From Methyloversatilis sp. (GTDB lineage Bacteria > Pseudomonadota > Gammaproteobacteria > Burkholderiales > Rhodocyclaceae), in contig JAGNYW010000018.1 in assembly GCA_017984755.1 (NCBI GenBank), positions 1 through 53,876 of the forward strand: a stretch of 53,876 nt of DNA, read 5' to 3'. The translations under genes were made by a program, and so were the position numbers. How positions within the stretch are numbered: the stretch's first letter is position 1; the number at the start of each line of letters is the position of its first letter. The notes under the pieces were generated by a model, which worked only from the letters and a program-made list of their open reading frames with translations, did not search any database and was not told the DNA's origin. Shown here one piece after another: positions 28,666 through 37,081 of this stretch.

Positions 28666-29706
28666 TCAACTGCGCCACAGTTCAGGCTGATCGAGTTCCG
28701 GCGCCATGCGCAACAGGGCTTCTTGTCCCTGCTGCGCGCGTGCAGCCCAGCCCTGGCCGCGGCAGAGGGCGTCACGCCACGCTGCATTGAAGACATCGGC
28801 CATGCCCTGGCTCTGGAAGTACTCGATCAAACCGGCGGCCTGCAGCACGTCCTTCTTTGCCTTGGTCTGCTCAGCGACCGGGCGCTCGCCGTGCACGATC
28901 AACTTGTGAACGGCGAATCTTTCAGGGGCCGGCACTTTGACCACGCACGCGCCGGCACGTGCAAACAGGCAGCATTGCACCGGCGCTTCGAGCGAAAACT
29001 CCATGAATTTCAGCGGTTCGAGCGCCACGTTCAGGTTCGGCACCAGCACAGGTTCGCCCGTGCGCGTCATGCTCGTCAGAAAATCAAGGCGGAGTTCAAG
29101 ATCGTCCGGGTTTCGATATTGCGCCCCGACCTTGCCATTGAGCTGGGTGATCGGCAGGAAGCCCATTTCCAGTGATTCGAGCGCGCCATGCACATCGATC
29201 TGGATATTGGCCGGCAAGGCGATCGACACGTTGGGGCCTGCATGGGCGAAATCCACGTCGAGCGTGGCTGCGCCATCCGCCCAGCGCACGCCCAGCATGT
29301 TTCCCAGGGCGATGAAGGCATGTGTTCCGATGAGCACGCCACCCGCCCTGAAAAACCCGTACTCGGCCAGACGACGCACCACCCGGAAATGCTTCGGCGC
29401 TGCGGGTGTCGCGCCCGCCGCCAGCGCAACACGAGCCGGGCTCGTCAACGGCCCGGCGGCCCGGGCACGTTCGTGCGATTCAACCAGCGAGCGGACCCGC
29501 TCCGAATCCGGACCGACGTAAATCATCCGGCCCTGCTTGTCGATATCGCGATAACCGAAGTACCAATAGACGCGGCCCTTGATCGTGCGCCGGTGAAACG
29601 CGCCAGACAGCCCCGCCAGGGCGTTTCCCATCTCCAATGTCTGAGTCTGGGAGAACAGCTCCGCATAAGCGGTCTGGGCGGCGAGTGACAGTTCGACGTA
29701 GCGCAT
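28666..29706 (-). CDS. GSU2403-type nucleotidyltransferase-fold protein
   Basis: A 346-aa protein resembling the NTP_transf_8 / GSU2403 family. An N-terminal helical part (about 1-100) is followed by a nucleotidyltransferase-like core with GGVLIGTHAFIALGNMLG and a T-L-D-V-D-F metal-binding pair (about 148-154), then a C-terminal helical region. Relatives are studied as candidate toxins or defence enzymes, but no function is shown here. It is monocistronic. A nearly perfect 13-bp inverted repeat begins nine bases upstream of the ATG and probably controls it. Local DNA is poorer in GC than the flanks. Confidence 0.65.
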   Translation of the reverse strand: MRYVELSLAAQTAYAELFSQTQTLEMGNALAGLSGAFHRRTIKGRVYWYFGYRDIDKQGRMIYVGPDSERVRSLVESHERARAAGPLTSPARVALAAGATPAAPKHFRVVRRLAEYGFFRAGGVLIGTHAFIALGNMLGVRWADGAATLDVDFAHAGPNVSIALPANIQIDVHGALESLEMGFLPITQLNGKVGAQYRNPDDLELRLDFLTSMTRTGEPVLVPNLNVALEPLKFMEFSLEAPVQCCLFARAGACVVKVPAPERFAVHKLIVHGERPVAEQTKAKKDVLQAAGLIEYFQSQGMADVFNAAWRDALCRGQGWAARAQQGQEALLRMAPELDQPELWRS

Positions 29707-29714
29707 CGGCGGAA

Positions 29715-29746
29715 GTTACGATACAAATAAATTTTTGTATAGTAAC
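29715..29746. promoter_or_regulatory. 13-bp inverted repeat upstream of the nucleotidyltransferase gene
   Basis: Arms GTTACGATACAAA (29715-29727) and TTTGTATAGTAAC (29734-29746) match in 12 of 13 positions around TAAATT. The dyad covers the likely ribosome-binding and promoter region for the ATG at 29706. Such a site fits a repressor operator. No regulator gene is adjacent. Confidence 0.7.
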
Positions 29747-29825
29747 CATACGGGTATTTACTGCAGGCGTAACAGGTGTGGTGGTCTGACTAAAGCGAGC
29801 GAGCCTCCGCAAAATCCGGGGCGGT

Positions 29826-30401
29826 TCAGCGTGGATCAAGATTGGAGTACCGAGCCAACAACTCCTGATCGACGAGAGATGTATCTATGTGATCAATGAA
29901 GTCGAACTCGTATGGACTATCCTCGCTGCGAGTGAATCCCCCATCGTTAACGAGTTCAGCTAGCGCGCTGTTGAGCGACTCATAGTCGTCCAATACAAGC
30001 GCTACCCGTGCTAGGTTCGTAGCGCAGTACCGGACCAAGCGATTCTCGAGCTTCGCAATCAATATGGCATCGTTTGCCAACTTCAGCGCCTCGTCCCGGT
30101 GCTTGCCCCCAATAGTTGCCAGCGTCATGGCTAGGCCGGCATGTGAGATCGGATCGTTTGGCAAGTCCCGGAGTCGACGACGTAAGGCATCAACGTAGAG
30201 CTCATCATTTTGGGATCTTGAGCACTCGCCGATCAGGAGAGAATAGAGCAAGGAACGGTCGTCATCCGAAAAGGACCTTCCCAGTAACGTCTCTACGTAT
30301 TCAACGCTTGCCGGAATTTCCCCGAATCTAGACCGAACAGTCTGCTTCCTCAAAGAAGCCAGGTCAGCCCTTATTGCGGCGTGCTCTTCTCTTGTAATCA
30401 T
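29826..30401 (-). CDS. Putative immunity protein of the Rhs toxin
   Basis: A 191-aa cytoplasmic, mostly helical protein without signal peptide or known motif. Several segments (LYSLLIGECSRSQ, YVDALRRRLRDLPNDPISHA, GLAMTLATIGGKHRDEALKL) look like TPR-type helical pairs. Its ATG overlaps the stop of the Rhs toxin-bearing ORF by 4 nt (ATGA), the arrangement expected of a toxin-immunity pair. GC is lower than in neighbouring genes (27 of 60 bases at 29881-29940 by hand count), which suggests recent acquisition with the toxin tail. The immunity role is inferred from position only. Confidence 0.62.
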   Translation of the reverse strand: MITREEHAAIRADLASLRKQTVRSRFGEIPASVEYVETLLGRSFSDDDRSLLYSLLIGECSRSQNDELYVDALRRRLRDLPNDPISHAGLAMTLATIGGKHRDEALKLANDAILIAKLENRLVRYCATNLARVALVLDDYESLNSALAELVNDGGFTRSEDSPYEFDFIDHIDTSLVDQELLARYSNLDPR

Positions 30402-31831
30402 CTGTTACCCCTCGGCGCTGGAGGAGGAGCCCAGCCGTCTACGTCGGCATCACTCCATGGTGGAGGTGGATTCGGTATTCCCCTGCGGCACATGTCGCCA
30501 CGGATACGGGCTCGCTCCATGCAGCCCCGATACGACCAATGTCCCCAGTATTTTTGGCACGCGTCTTCCTCTGCCTCCTGCCGTTCCTCGCACGAGTCCT
30601 CATCGTCATCGTCGCTGCACCACTCTTTTACCGTGTTTATAGCGTTACTCAGCGAATTCGCGGCACTCTGCATCGCCTGACCAATGGGCTTAGTGCAGTT
30701 CGCGGCAATGCAAGCTCCGACAGCAATTGTGCCGCCGATGACGACAGGCACCGCCACTTCGCCCGTTGGATCGGTGTAGCGCAGCGGATTCCCCCCGACG
30801 TAGCCGTAGCTATTTCGCCCGCCCTCAATCCCAATCGGATCACTCGACAGATACCTCCCCAACCTCGGCACATAGTACCGATGCCAGTTGTAGTGCAGCC
30901 CCGACTCCTCATCAAAGTACTGCCCAGGGAAGCGCAGATACACGTAGGTCTTCTGCCCGTTTCCGTCCGGGTCCTCGTCGGGGAGCGTATTGCCGTACCC
31001 GTCCGACTCCCAGCGCCACACCACCGTGCCCGTGCGCTCGCGCGCCTGCCTCGGCGTGCCCAGGTGATCGAGCTCGTAATACACGATGCGCCCGATCTCG
31101 TACCCGGTGTTCGTCGCGTTCGCCACGTACTCCACCTGACCGATCAGGTTCTCGTCCGACCACGCGTAGCTGTGCAGCGGCGTACCCGTCTGCGTCGTCT
31201 CCGTGATCAGCCTGTCCTGATCGTCGTAGTGATACACCACCGTCTGCGCGCCCCGGGGCGCTGCCGCCGTCGTCACCTTTCTCGTGCGTCGGTGTTTGTA
31301 GTCGTAGTGGTACGTTGCCCTGAGCTGGCCTCCCCGACTCACCGTCTTCAGCCGTCCGGCGTCGTCCCACGTGTAGCTGTTCAGTCCGTCGTGCGTGATC
31401 TGACCCGCCGCGTCCAGCGTCACCGCTGCACCGTTGATCGTCGCGATCCGGTTCGTGCCGGGTGCGTAGCTCGCCGTCGTTGGCGAGCCGGGTGAGGCCG
31501 CTCCGTCCGTCGTGCGGTTGCCGTTGTGGTCGTAGGCGTGGTCACGATGGCCGCTGTAGCCGGTCTCCGTGTCCAGCCGCTGGATCTCGTCGTAGGTGTA
31601 ACCGCGTACCCCGCGCGGGCTCGTCAAGGTCTTCAGGTTGCCCAGTTCGTCGTACTCGTAGCTGTCCGCATGCGCCAGCCCGCAAAGAAGGGGGGCGCAC
31701 AGCATCCACACCTGGTACTTCGTCCAGATCGGGCTTCTGCGGCCTTCCCCGGGCAACGCGCCGGGCAGGTCGGGCCGGAGCAAGGACGGGCGAACAGCGG
31801 TGAGCTTCTTCGGGCGGATGGACGAGGGCAT
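30398..31831 (-). CDS. Rhs C-terminal polypeptide: RHS core with variable Cys-rich tail
   Basis: The 477-aa protein opens at an ATG sharing one base with the stop of the large Rhs gene (TGATG). A basic/Pro-rich leader and hydrophobic MLCAPLLCGLAHA form a signal-peptide-like segment, after which YD repeats resume with SYEYDELGNLKTL. The RHS-associated core follows (HYNWHRYYVPRLGRYLSSDP, NSYGYVGGNPLRYTDPTG). The last ~120 residues are variable, with five cysteines spaced C-x8-C-x10-C-x11-C-x10-C and a Pro-rich PPPPWSDADVDGW end. That is the toxin position in Rhs proteins, but I recognise no enzymatic motif. An alternative start at 31705 would leave a bare hydrophobic signal. Confidence 0.82.
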   Translation of the reverse strand: MPSSIRPKKLTAVRPSLLRPDLPGALPGEGRRSPIWTKYQVWMLCAPLLCGLAHADSYEYDELGNLKTLTSPRGVRGYTYDEIQRLDTETGYSGHRDHAYDHNGNRTTDGAASPGSPTTASYAPGTNRIATINGAAVTLDAAGQITHDGLNSYTWDDAGRLKTVSRGGQLRATYHYDYKHRRTRKVTTAAAPRGAQTVVYHYDDQDRLITETTQTGTPLHSYAWSDENLIGQVEYVANATNTGYEIGRIVYYELDHLGTPRQARERTGTVVWRWESDGYGNTLPDEDPDGNGQKTYVYLRFPGQYFDEESGLHYNWHRYYVPRLGRYLSSDPIGIEGGRNSYGYVGGNPLRYTDPTGEVAVPVVIGGTIAVGACIAANCTKPIGQAMQSAANSLSNAINTVKEWCSDDDDEDSCEERQEAEEDACQKYWGHWSYRGCMERARIRGDMCRRGIPNPPPPWSDADVDGWAPPPAPRGNR

Positions 31832-34800
31832 CAGCGGCTCCGGCGGCTGACGGCGCCGCACAGTGCGCCCCCCAGGGCGACGAGCGCCCAGAGCGGCAGT
31901 GGTACGTCACCGTCGGGGGCGGCGACGACCGCTTGCACGCTGTCGGCCAGTCGCCCCTCGGGGTCGTACTGCCGGGCAACACTCAAGCGCTGCCCAACGC
32001 GGTCGTCACCGGTGTTCGATCCGGTCAGCGCGCCAGCCGCGTCGTACTGCATGTCGGACACCACCGCTACAGGTGAGGCGTCACCCGCAGCCAGCATCGA
32101 CAGATCGCGAATCTTTCCGTTCGTCGCCCGCGCATTCATGAAGGACGAGGCCGCCGGATCCACCCACGACAACACCTGACCGGCCGCATCGCGCACGTAC
32201 TGCGTAACGTGTGTCTGCCCCGCTTCCACACGCGTGGCCGACACCCGATGGCCCTTGTCGTTGTAGCTGTAGGTCGTGCTGCCTGCGCGATCACTCACCG
32301 CGCACAGCCGGCCGATGCCGTGACTGCAGCCGGGCGCACTGTCCCAGGTGTAAGTCACCGTCTCGCTCGCACCCGCCCCGATCGACGGGCGATAGGTGAT
32401 GCTTGTGGGCCGGTTCAGCGCATCCCAGGTGTAGCCCGTCACCCGACCCAGCCCATCGGTGCGATATGTCACATTGCCTGCTGCATCGTTCGTGTAGCTC
32501 AGCGTGCCACGGTCCGGACTGATCTCCTGCGTGGTGTCGCCCAGCCCGCTGACCGTGAATTGTGTGTGGGCTCCGTTCGGTACCGTCAGTGACTTCAACC
32601 GGTCCTGGCCGTCGTACTGCGCCTGGGTGATGCCACGCACCGGTTGCTGTGCGTCGTCGATCTGCTCAAGCCGGCCCAGCGCATCCCACTGGTAGTCCGT
32701 CTCGCGGTTCTTCGGATCGATGAGTTTGTTCAACCGGTTCATCGCGTCGTGACGCTGCTCGGTCACGTTGCCGGCCGCATCCCGCTGTTTCCACGGACGG
32801 CCCAGCACGTCGTACTCCGTGCGCTGCTGGCGCGCGAGTTGATCACCGGCGCTGGTCACATCCGTTTGCGTGACGTTGCCCGCTGCGTCCAGCGTGTAGT
32901 GCGTGCGGTTGCCCACCGCGTCGGTCACGTCGGTGAGCCGGTGCGCGCCATCCCAGGTGTAGTCGTAGTAGGTGCCGTCGGGCAGCGTCTGGCGCTGCAG
33001 CAGCCCCGTGGGGTGGTAGCTCCAGCTCGTCGTCGCGCCTGCCGTGGTGCGATGGGTGAGCCAGCCTCTCGGGTTCCAGGTCTGCGTCGTGAGCACGCCG
33101 TTCGAGTCGGTCATTGACAAGAGCCGACCTGCTGCGTCGTACTGGGTGAAGTTCCACACCTGACCCAGTGCGTTGGTGATCTTCTTCAGGTCGCCCTTCG
33201 TCCAGCTGGCCGTGGTATCCGGGTAGTACTCGTAGGTGGTGATATCCGCCACGTCGGTGCGCGGGCCGTTGGCGGTGAGCATCTGGCCATGGCGGTTCCA
33301 TGTGAAGGTCCAGCTGCGGGGCGTGCCGGTGGCCACGGCGCCGAAGCCTGCCCCGCCCGTGCCGTCGGTCGTTGCCTGCTCGACCTGCTTGCACAGCACG
33401 GCGATTGGCACTGTGTCATACACGTAGGCGTCACTCGGCGCGCAACTGGCGATCGCTCCGCCTGCCGTCGGATCCGGCTGGCCGTGATAGACCCTGGTCG
33501 TGATCTTCTTCGGTTGTGCCTCGCGTACCTTAAGGCGCCAAAGCGGATGCCACTCGGTGCTGATGCGGCGCTGGGTGGCCGTCGGGCTATAGCTGGCCGG
33601 TGCCGCCGGGCAGGCGTCTGCGGCACCGAGCCCTTCAACGCGCACCGTCTCAAGGTTGCGCGCAAGATCGTTGCCGTAGCACGTCTTGTTGCCCGCAAAG
33701 TCCGTCCGGCTCGCAACGTTGGCGTTGCCGTCGTACGTGATGGCGGACGAGGCCGCGCCGCACCCCGGGCCTCCGGGTTGGCTCACACCGGTCGAGCGCG
33801 TGACGCCGAACTGGGTGGCGAAGCTGTAGGTGCGCGCCGTGCCCAGCGCATCCGTCACTATTGTCTGGGTGACGTTGCGGTTGATATTCTGGGTGTAGGC
33901 GAGCATTGCGGCATCCGCCCCACCTGCCAGCGATTCGCCGATGGCACGCCCGTCGCTGTTGTACTGGTAGGTCGCAAACCGCTCGCCGTTCTCGTCGGTG
34001 ATGCCGGTCAAGGCACCCGGCAGGTCGGCCCCGCCCGTGTGAGCGGCTTCGTTGTAGTGATAGGTGCGGACCGTGCTGTCCGGGTAGGTGACCGTGGTCA
34101 GCTGGTTGGCCGCGTCGTAGCCATAGCGCACCGACTGACCGGCCGAATTCGTGACCTTGACGATGCGGCCACTCGCGTCGTGTCCGAACGTGAGCGTCTG
34201 GCCCTGGCTGTCCTGTACGCGCAGAAGACGCCCGGCCGGCAGCACCGTTGTTGTCGGATTGCCGGATGCATCCAGGACGAAGCCGCCCTTGCCCGACACG
34301 CTGCCATCGGTACCATCGCTGTAGGTCACCGTGCGCACCGTACCGTCGCGCTCGCGCACCGACTCAAGCTTGCCCGACGCGTCGAAGGTCTCGGCGCGCT
34401 CCTCCGCAGCATCCCAGTAGCGCCAACCGGTACGAACGCCCGAGGCGTTCTTGAGCTCAGTCAGGCGGTCGCTGACGTCCGCTTCCGCATTCCATGTCGA
34501 GCCGGAAAGCTGAAAGGTCAGCACACGGCCGCTCGGGCGAATCGACCATGCAGTCGTGGTTGAACCCGTCGGCAGCCGGATCTGCTGCTGGTAATCGAAT
34601 GTCCAGCCAGCCCCGAGCGGCATCACGCCACTCGGACTGCCCGTGATCAATTCCGTGTAGCCCATGCGGGTGCTCAGGCTGTTGTAGGTGCGTGAGAACA
34701 CAACAGTCCCGGATACGGAATCCGTTTGGGTGAGGAACTTGTTTCCGCTGCCCAGGGCGATTGGATTGTTCAGCGACGGGCAGGAAACGCCGGACTTCTT

Positions 34801-35190
34801 CGCCGCGGAGGCCGCTTCGGAAGCCCGGGGCATGCACACCCCGCTGGAATAATCGAACGACTCCGTCGATGCGCACACGGGCGGACCGACATGGGCGACA
34901 AGCCAAAGGCCGCCGTTCAGGGTGGCGTAGTAGCACGCCTGGTTGGGCGCGACGACAGCGGGATCCTCCTGCGCCTTTACGAAGACCGACCATGTCGGGC
35001 CAGCGTAGTCCGTGATGATCGGGTCCTGACACGCTGCTGCCGGCGATCCGTAGAGTGTCTTGGGCAGGGTTGCGACGACCGGCCATTTTACGATCCATGC
35101 ATCGGTAGCATGAGCGCCTGCCACAAGCGTTGCGAACAGAATGGCCGTGCATGCGGCCAAATGGCCAGCCTTCATGAGGGCTGTCTTCAT
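31831..35190 (-). CDS. Large secreted Rhs/YD-repeat protein with a VPLP-type C-terminal anchor
   Basis: A 1,119-aa protein with signal peptide (MKTALMKAGHLAACTAILFA then TLVAGAHA), a Cys-containing N-terminal domain (about 28-130), a DUF6531-like segment (NPIALGSGNKFLTQTDSVSG; LGAGWTFDYQQ) and roughly twenty YD repeats (for example YGYDAANQLTTVTY, YEYYPDTTASWTKGDLKKI). It does not end in an RHS core. Instead it closes with VPLPLWALVALGGALCGAV and RRSR, a short motif, hydrophobic helix and basic tail like PEP-CTERM/VPLP sorting signals. The downstream ORF carries the missing core. Start ATG 35190 has a GGGCGAG site. Confidence 0.88.
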   Translation of the reverse strand: MKTALMKAGHLAACTAILFATLVAGAHATDAWIVKWPVVATLPKTLYGSPAAACQDPIITDYAGPTWSVFVKAQEDPAVVAPNQACYYATLNGGLWLVAHVGPPVCASTESFDYSSGVCMPRASEAASAAKKSGVSCPSLNNPIALGSGNKFLTQTDSVSGTVVFSRTYNSLSTRMGYTELITGSPSGVMPLGAGWTFDYQQQIRLPTGSTTTAWSIRPSGRVLTFQLSGSTWNAEADVSDRLTELKNASGVRTGWRYWDAAEERAETFDASGKLESVRERDGTVRTVTYSDGTDGSVSGKGGFVLDASGNPTTTVLPAGRLLRVQDSQGQTLTFGHDASGRIVKVTNSAGQSVRYGYDAANQLTTVTYPDSTVRTYHYNEAAHTGGADLPGALTGITDENGERFATYQYNSDGRAIGESLAGGADAAMLAYTQNINRNVTQTIVTDALGTARTYSFATQFGVTRSTGVSQPGGPGCGAASSAITYDGNANVASRTDFAGNKTCYGNDLARNLETVRVEGLGAADACPAAPASYSPTATQRRISTEWHPLWRLKVREAQPKKITTRVYHGQPDPTAGGAIASCAPSDAYVYDTVPIAVLCKQVEQATTDGTGGAGFGAVATGTPRSWTFTWNRHGQMLTANGPRTDVADITTYEYYPDTTASWTKGDLKKITNALGQVWNFTQYDAAGRLLSMTDSNGVLTTQTWNPRGWLTHRTTAGATTSWSYHPTGLLQRQTLPDGTYYDYTWDGAHRLTDVTDAVGNRTHYTLDAAGNVTQTDVTSAGDQLARQQRTEYDVLGRPWKQRDAAGNVTEQRHDAMNRLNKLIDPKNRETDYQWDALGRLEQIDDAQQPVRGITQAQYDGQDRLKSLTVPNGAHTQFTVSGLGDTTQEISPDRGTLSYTNDAAGNVTYRTDGLGRVTGYTWDALNRPTSITYRPSIGAGASETVTYTWDSAPGCSHGIGRLCAVSDRAGSTTYSYNDKGHRVSATRVEAGQTHVTQYVRDAAGQVLSWVDPAASSFMNARATNGKIRDLSMLAAGDASPVAVVSDMQYDAAGALTGSNTGDDRVGQRLSVARQYDPEGRLADSVQAVVAAPDGDVPLPLWALVALGGALCGAVSRRSR

Positions 35191-35540
35191 GAGACTCGCC
35201 CGGTCTGGTCTTCAGTGGTCAATGCCTTGACTGCGCCAGATGGTGAGCGGCCGCCATCGCGAACAAACACGGCTTCATCGCGGCGCGCTGGTTCGATGCA
35301 CCGCGCAAACCTCATCCGATTGGACGCCGCCGGAAAACCCGGCGCCTTCGAAACGGTTTGGCATTGCGCTGCGTGCCGGCCTTCGCCTGCCGCGCATTGC
35401 AGCGCGCGGGCACCGAAGGCTTCATTTGCGCCACTTTCGGGCAGAACGGGAACTGCCGCCGCCACGCCACGCTGAAATACACCGTATCTCATTTCAAACC
35501 GATATCCGAATTGCCTATCGGAAAGTATCGGCTTTCGATG
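35191..35540. other. 350-bp intergenic region upstream of the Rhs locus
   Basis: Separates the Rhs start (minus, 35190) from the stop of the alpha/beta hydrolase gene (minus, 35541). I see no convincing gene, tRNA or terminator. A TTGACC on the minus strand near the Rhs start lacks a matching -10. Confidence 0.5.
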
Positions 35541-36368
35541 TTACCGGGCGGCGTCTGCTCGATGACATCGGGCTATGCATCCGACGACGGCATCGGCGCA
35601 GGCCTGCGGCGCCTCCATCGGAATCAGGTGCCCACCCGGAACCTCGACCCAGTCCGGCCCCCAGAACCGGCGATTCTGTTCGAGGCCGGCAAGCCTGACT
35701 TCTTCGGACTCACTGCCGGCGACGAAGCCGACCGGCACGCCGCGCTTGCGCAGGCGGCGCAGCGCACTTGCCGCTTCGCGGTGCGCCAGCGTCGCATAGA
35801 TGTCGCGTTCGGTTTCGCGCGGGAAGGTCAGCATGACGCCGCCGGCCGGATCGTCGCACAGGCCGGCGGCGATGAAATCGTCGAGCACGCCGGGCGCCCA
35901 GCGCTGCACGAAGGCTTTCGCGCCGAGATGCCGGCGTGCCTCTTCGCGCGACGGCCAATGACGACGGCGGCGATCCGCGATGGGCGCCGGGCCGATGCGG
36001 CGGGACAGTCCGGTGGCGTGCGTCACCGACACCAGCGCGCCACGCCAGCCCATCACCACGGGCGAATCTATCAGGACGACCTGCTCGACACGCTTCGGCA
36101 GCCGCAGCGCAGCCATTGCCGCCAGATAGCCGCCCATCGAGTGACCGACCAGCACGACCCGGGGCTGCGCGAGGGATTCGATGTGCGCGACAACCTGATT
36201 CAGCAGGCGGCGCCAGCCGCGCCCTGGCCGATACGCCCGATCGACACCGATCATGTCGATGGCGGACACCGGATGAACCGCTGCGACGCCCAGCAGGAAC
36301 GCCCGGTAAACCCCGGCCGGATAACCGTTGGCGTGCAGAAAAAGAATCGGGGCGGGGGAGATGTTCAT
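35541..36368 (-). CDS. Alpha/beta hydrolase
   Basis: Serine hydrolase-fold protein, 275 aa. Visible elements are the oxyanion region LFLHANGYPAGVY, the nucleophile elbow GHSMGGYLAA, and a C-terminal His in VPGGHLIPMEAP, the last two being the expected Ser and His of the triad. An acid residue probably lies in the FVAGSESEEVR segment. Start ATG 36368 (MNISPAPIL) is preferred over 36383. The substrate is unknown. It precedes the Rhs locus but is probably not functionally tied to it. Confidence 0.85.
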   Translation of the reverse strand: MNISPAPILFLHANGYPAGVYRAFLLGVAAVHPVSAIDMIGVDRAYRPGRGWRRLLNQVVAHIESLAQPRVVLVGHSMGGYLAAMAALRLPKRVEQVVLIDSPVVMGWRGALVSVTHATGLSRRIGPAPIADRRRRHWPSREEARRHLGAKAFVQRWAPGVLDDFIAAGLCDDPAGGVMLTFPRETERDIYATLAHREAASALRRLRKRGVPVGFVAGSESEEVRLAGLEQNRRFWGPDWVEVPGGHLIPMEAPQACADAVVGCIARCHRADAAR

Positions 36369-36550
36369 CGGGGCACAGGGCAATGACTGAGATTCAGGTT
36401 GCGCATGGGCGCTGCCGACACGGATTCGTCAGCCGGCAGACGCTACCATGGGCGTGCAGGCTGCAGCAGATTGAGACAAATCAATGCTGCAATGCACTAA
36501 AAAGCGCAGACTCAAAACAAAGCTGAATTATTCATTCCGGGGAACAAATC

Positions 36551-37054
36551 ATGAAAAATGCATTGAATATTCTGGCCCTGTCCGTGCTCCTGAGTACGCC
36601 CGCCTGGGCTGACCCGGCAAAGACACATGCCGGTACGGAACATCCGGCAGAAGCGGTCAAGGGCAAACAACCGGCCAACGTCGGCGCAAAGCCGGCATTG
36701 CCGCCCGGCGTTCAACCGTCGCAGCGCAAGGTACACGCGGGCCAGGAACATCCGGTCATCGAGGGCCATGACCACGCCCAGCAGTCGGCAACGGAAGTGA
36801 AGCCGGCATTGCCGCCCGGTGTGAAGCCGTCTACCCGCAAGGTGCACTCCGGGCAGGAACATCCGGCGATCGAAGGTCATGATCACGCACAACCGTCGGC
36901 CACGGAAACGAAACCCGCTCTGCCGCCGGGCGTGAAACCGTCGACCCGCAGGGTGCACGCCGGGCAGGAACACCCGACCATCGAAGGTCATGACCACGCG
37001 CAACCGTCAGCGACGGAAACGAAGCCTGCGCTGCCGCCGGGCGTGAAGCCCTGA
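36551..37054 (+). CDS. Secreted His-rich tandem-repeat protein
   Basis: A 167-aa protein with a clear signal peptide (MKNALNILALSVLLSTPAWA). From residue 47 it consists of three 37-residue repeats and a partial fourth, each containing KPALPPGV, a KVHAGQEHP-type segment and EGHDHAQ. Each full repeat holds four His plus Glu/Asp, a composition suited to binding metal ions in the periplasm, but this is inference. No known domain is recognised. A GGGGAAC ribosome site precedes the ATG. It is convergent with the KefB-type gene and shares a hairpin end. Confidence 0.85.
   Translation: MKNALNILALSVLLSTPAWADPAKTHAGTEHPAEAVKGKQPANVGAKPALPPGVQPSQRKVHAGQEHPVIEGHDHAQQSATEVKPALPPGVKPSTRKVHSGQEHPAIEGHDHAQPSATETKPALPPGVKPSTRRVHAGQEHPTIEGHDHAQPSATETKPALPPGVKP
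36689..37051 (+). repeat. 111-bp tandem repeats within the His-rich protein gene
   Basis: Three in-frame 111-bp units (36689-36799, 36800-36910, 36911-37021) plus a 30-bp partial unit (37022-37051). The second and third encode nearly the same residues (differences at only a few positions), showing recent duplication or gene conversion. Confidence 0.9.
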
Positions 37055-37061
37055 CGCTGCC

Positions 37062-37081
37062 CCGTCGCCCTGCGGCGACGG
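37062..37081. terminator. Hairpin between convergent genes
   Basis: CCGTCGCC (37062-37069) pairs perfectly with GGCGACGG (37074-37081) around CTGC, in the gap between the His-rich protein stop and the antiporter stop. There is little T-tract on either side, so a bidirectional terminator is plausible only. Confidence 0.45.

Noticed and set aside
29715-29746. Inverted repeat as an intrinsic terminator for the immunity gene
   Set aside because: It is AT-rich without a GC-rich stem or T-tract, and it sits right before a start codon, which suits an operator better.
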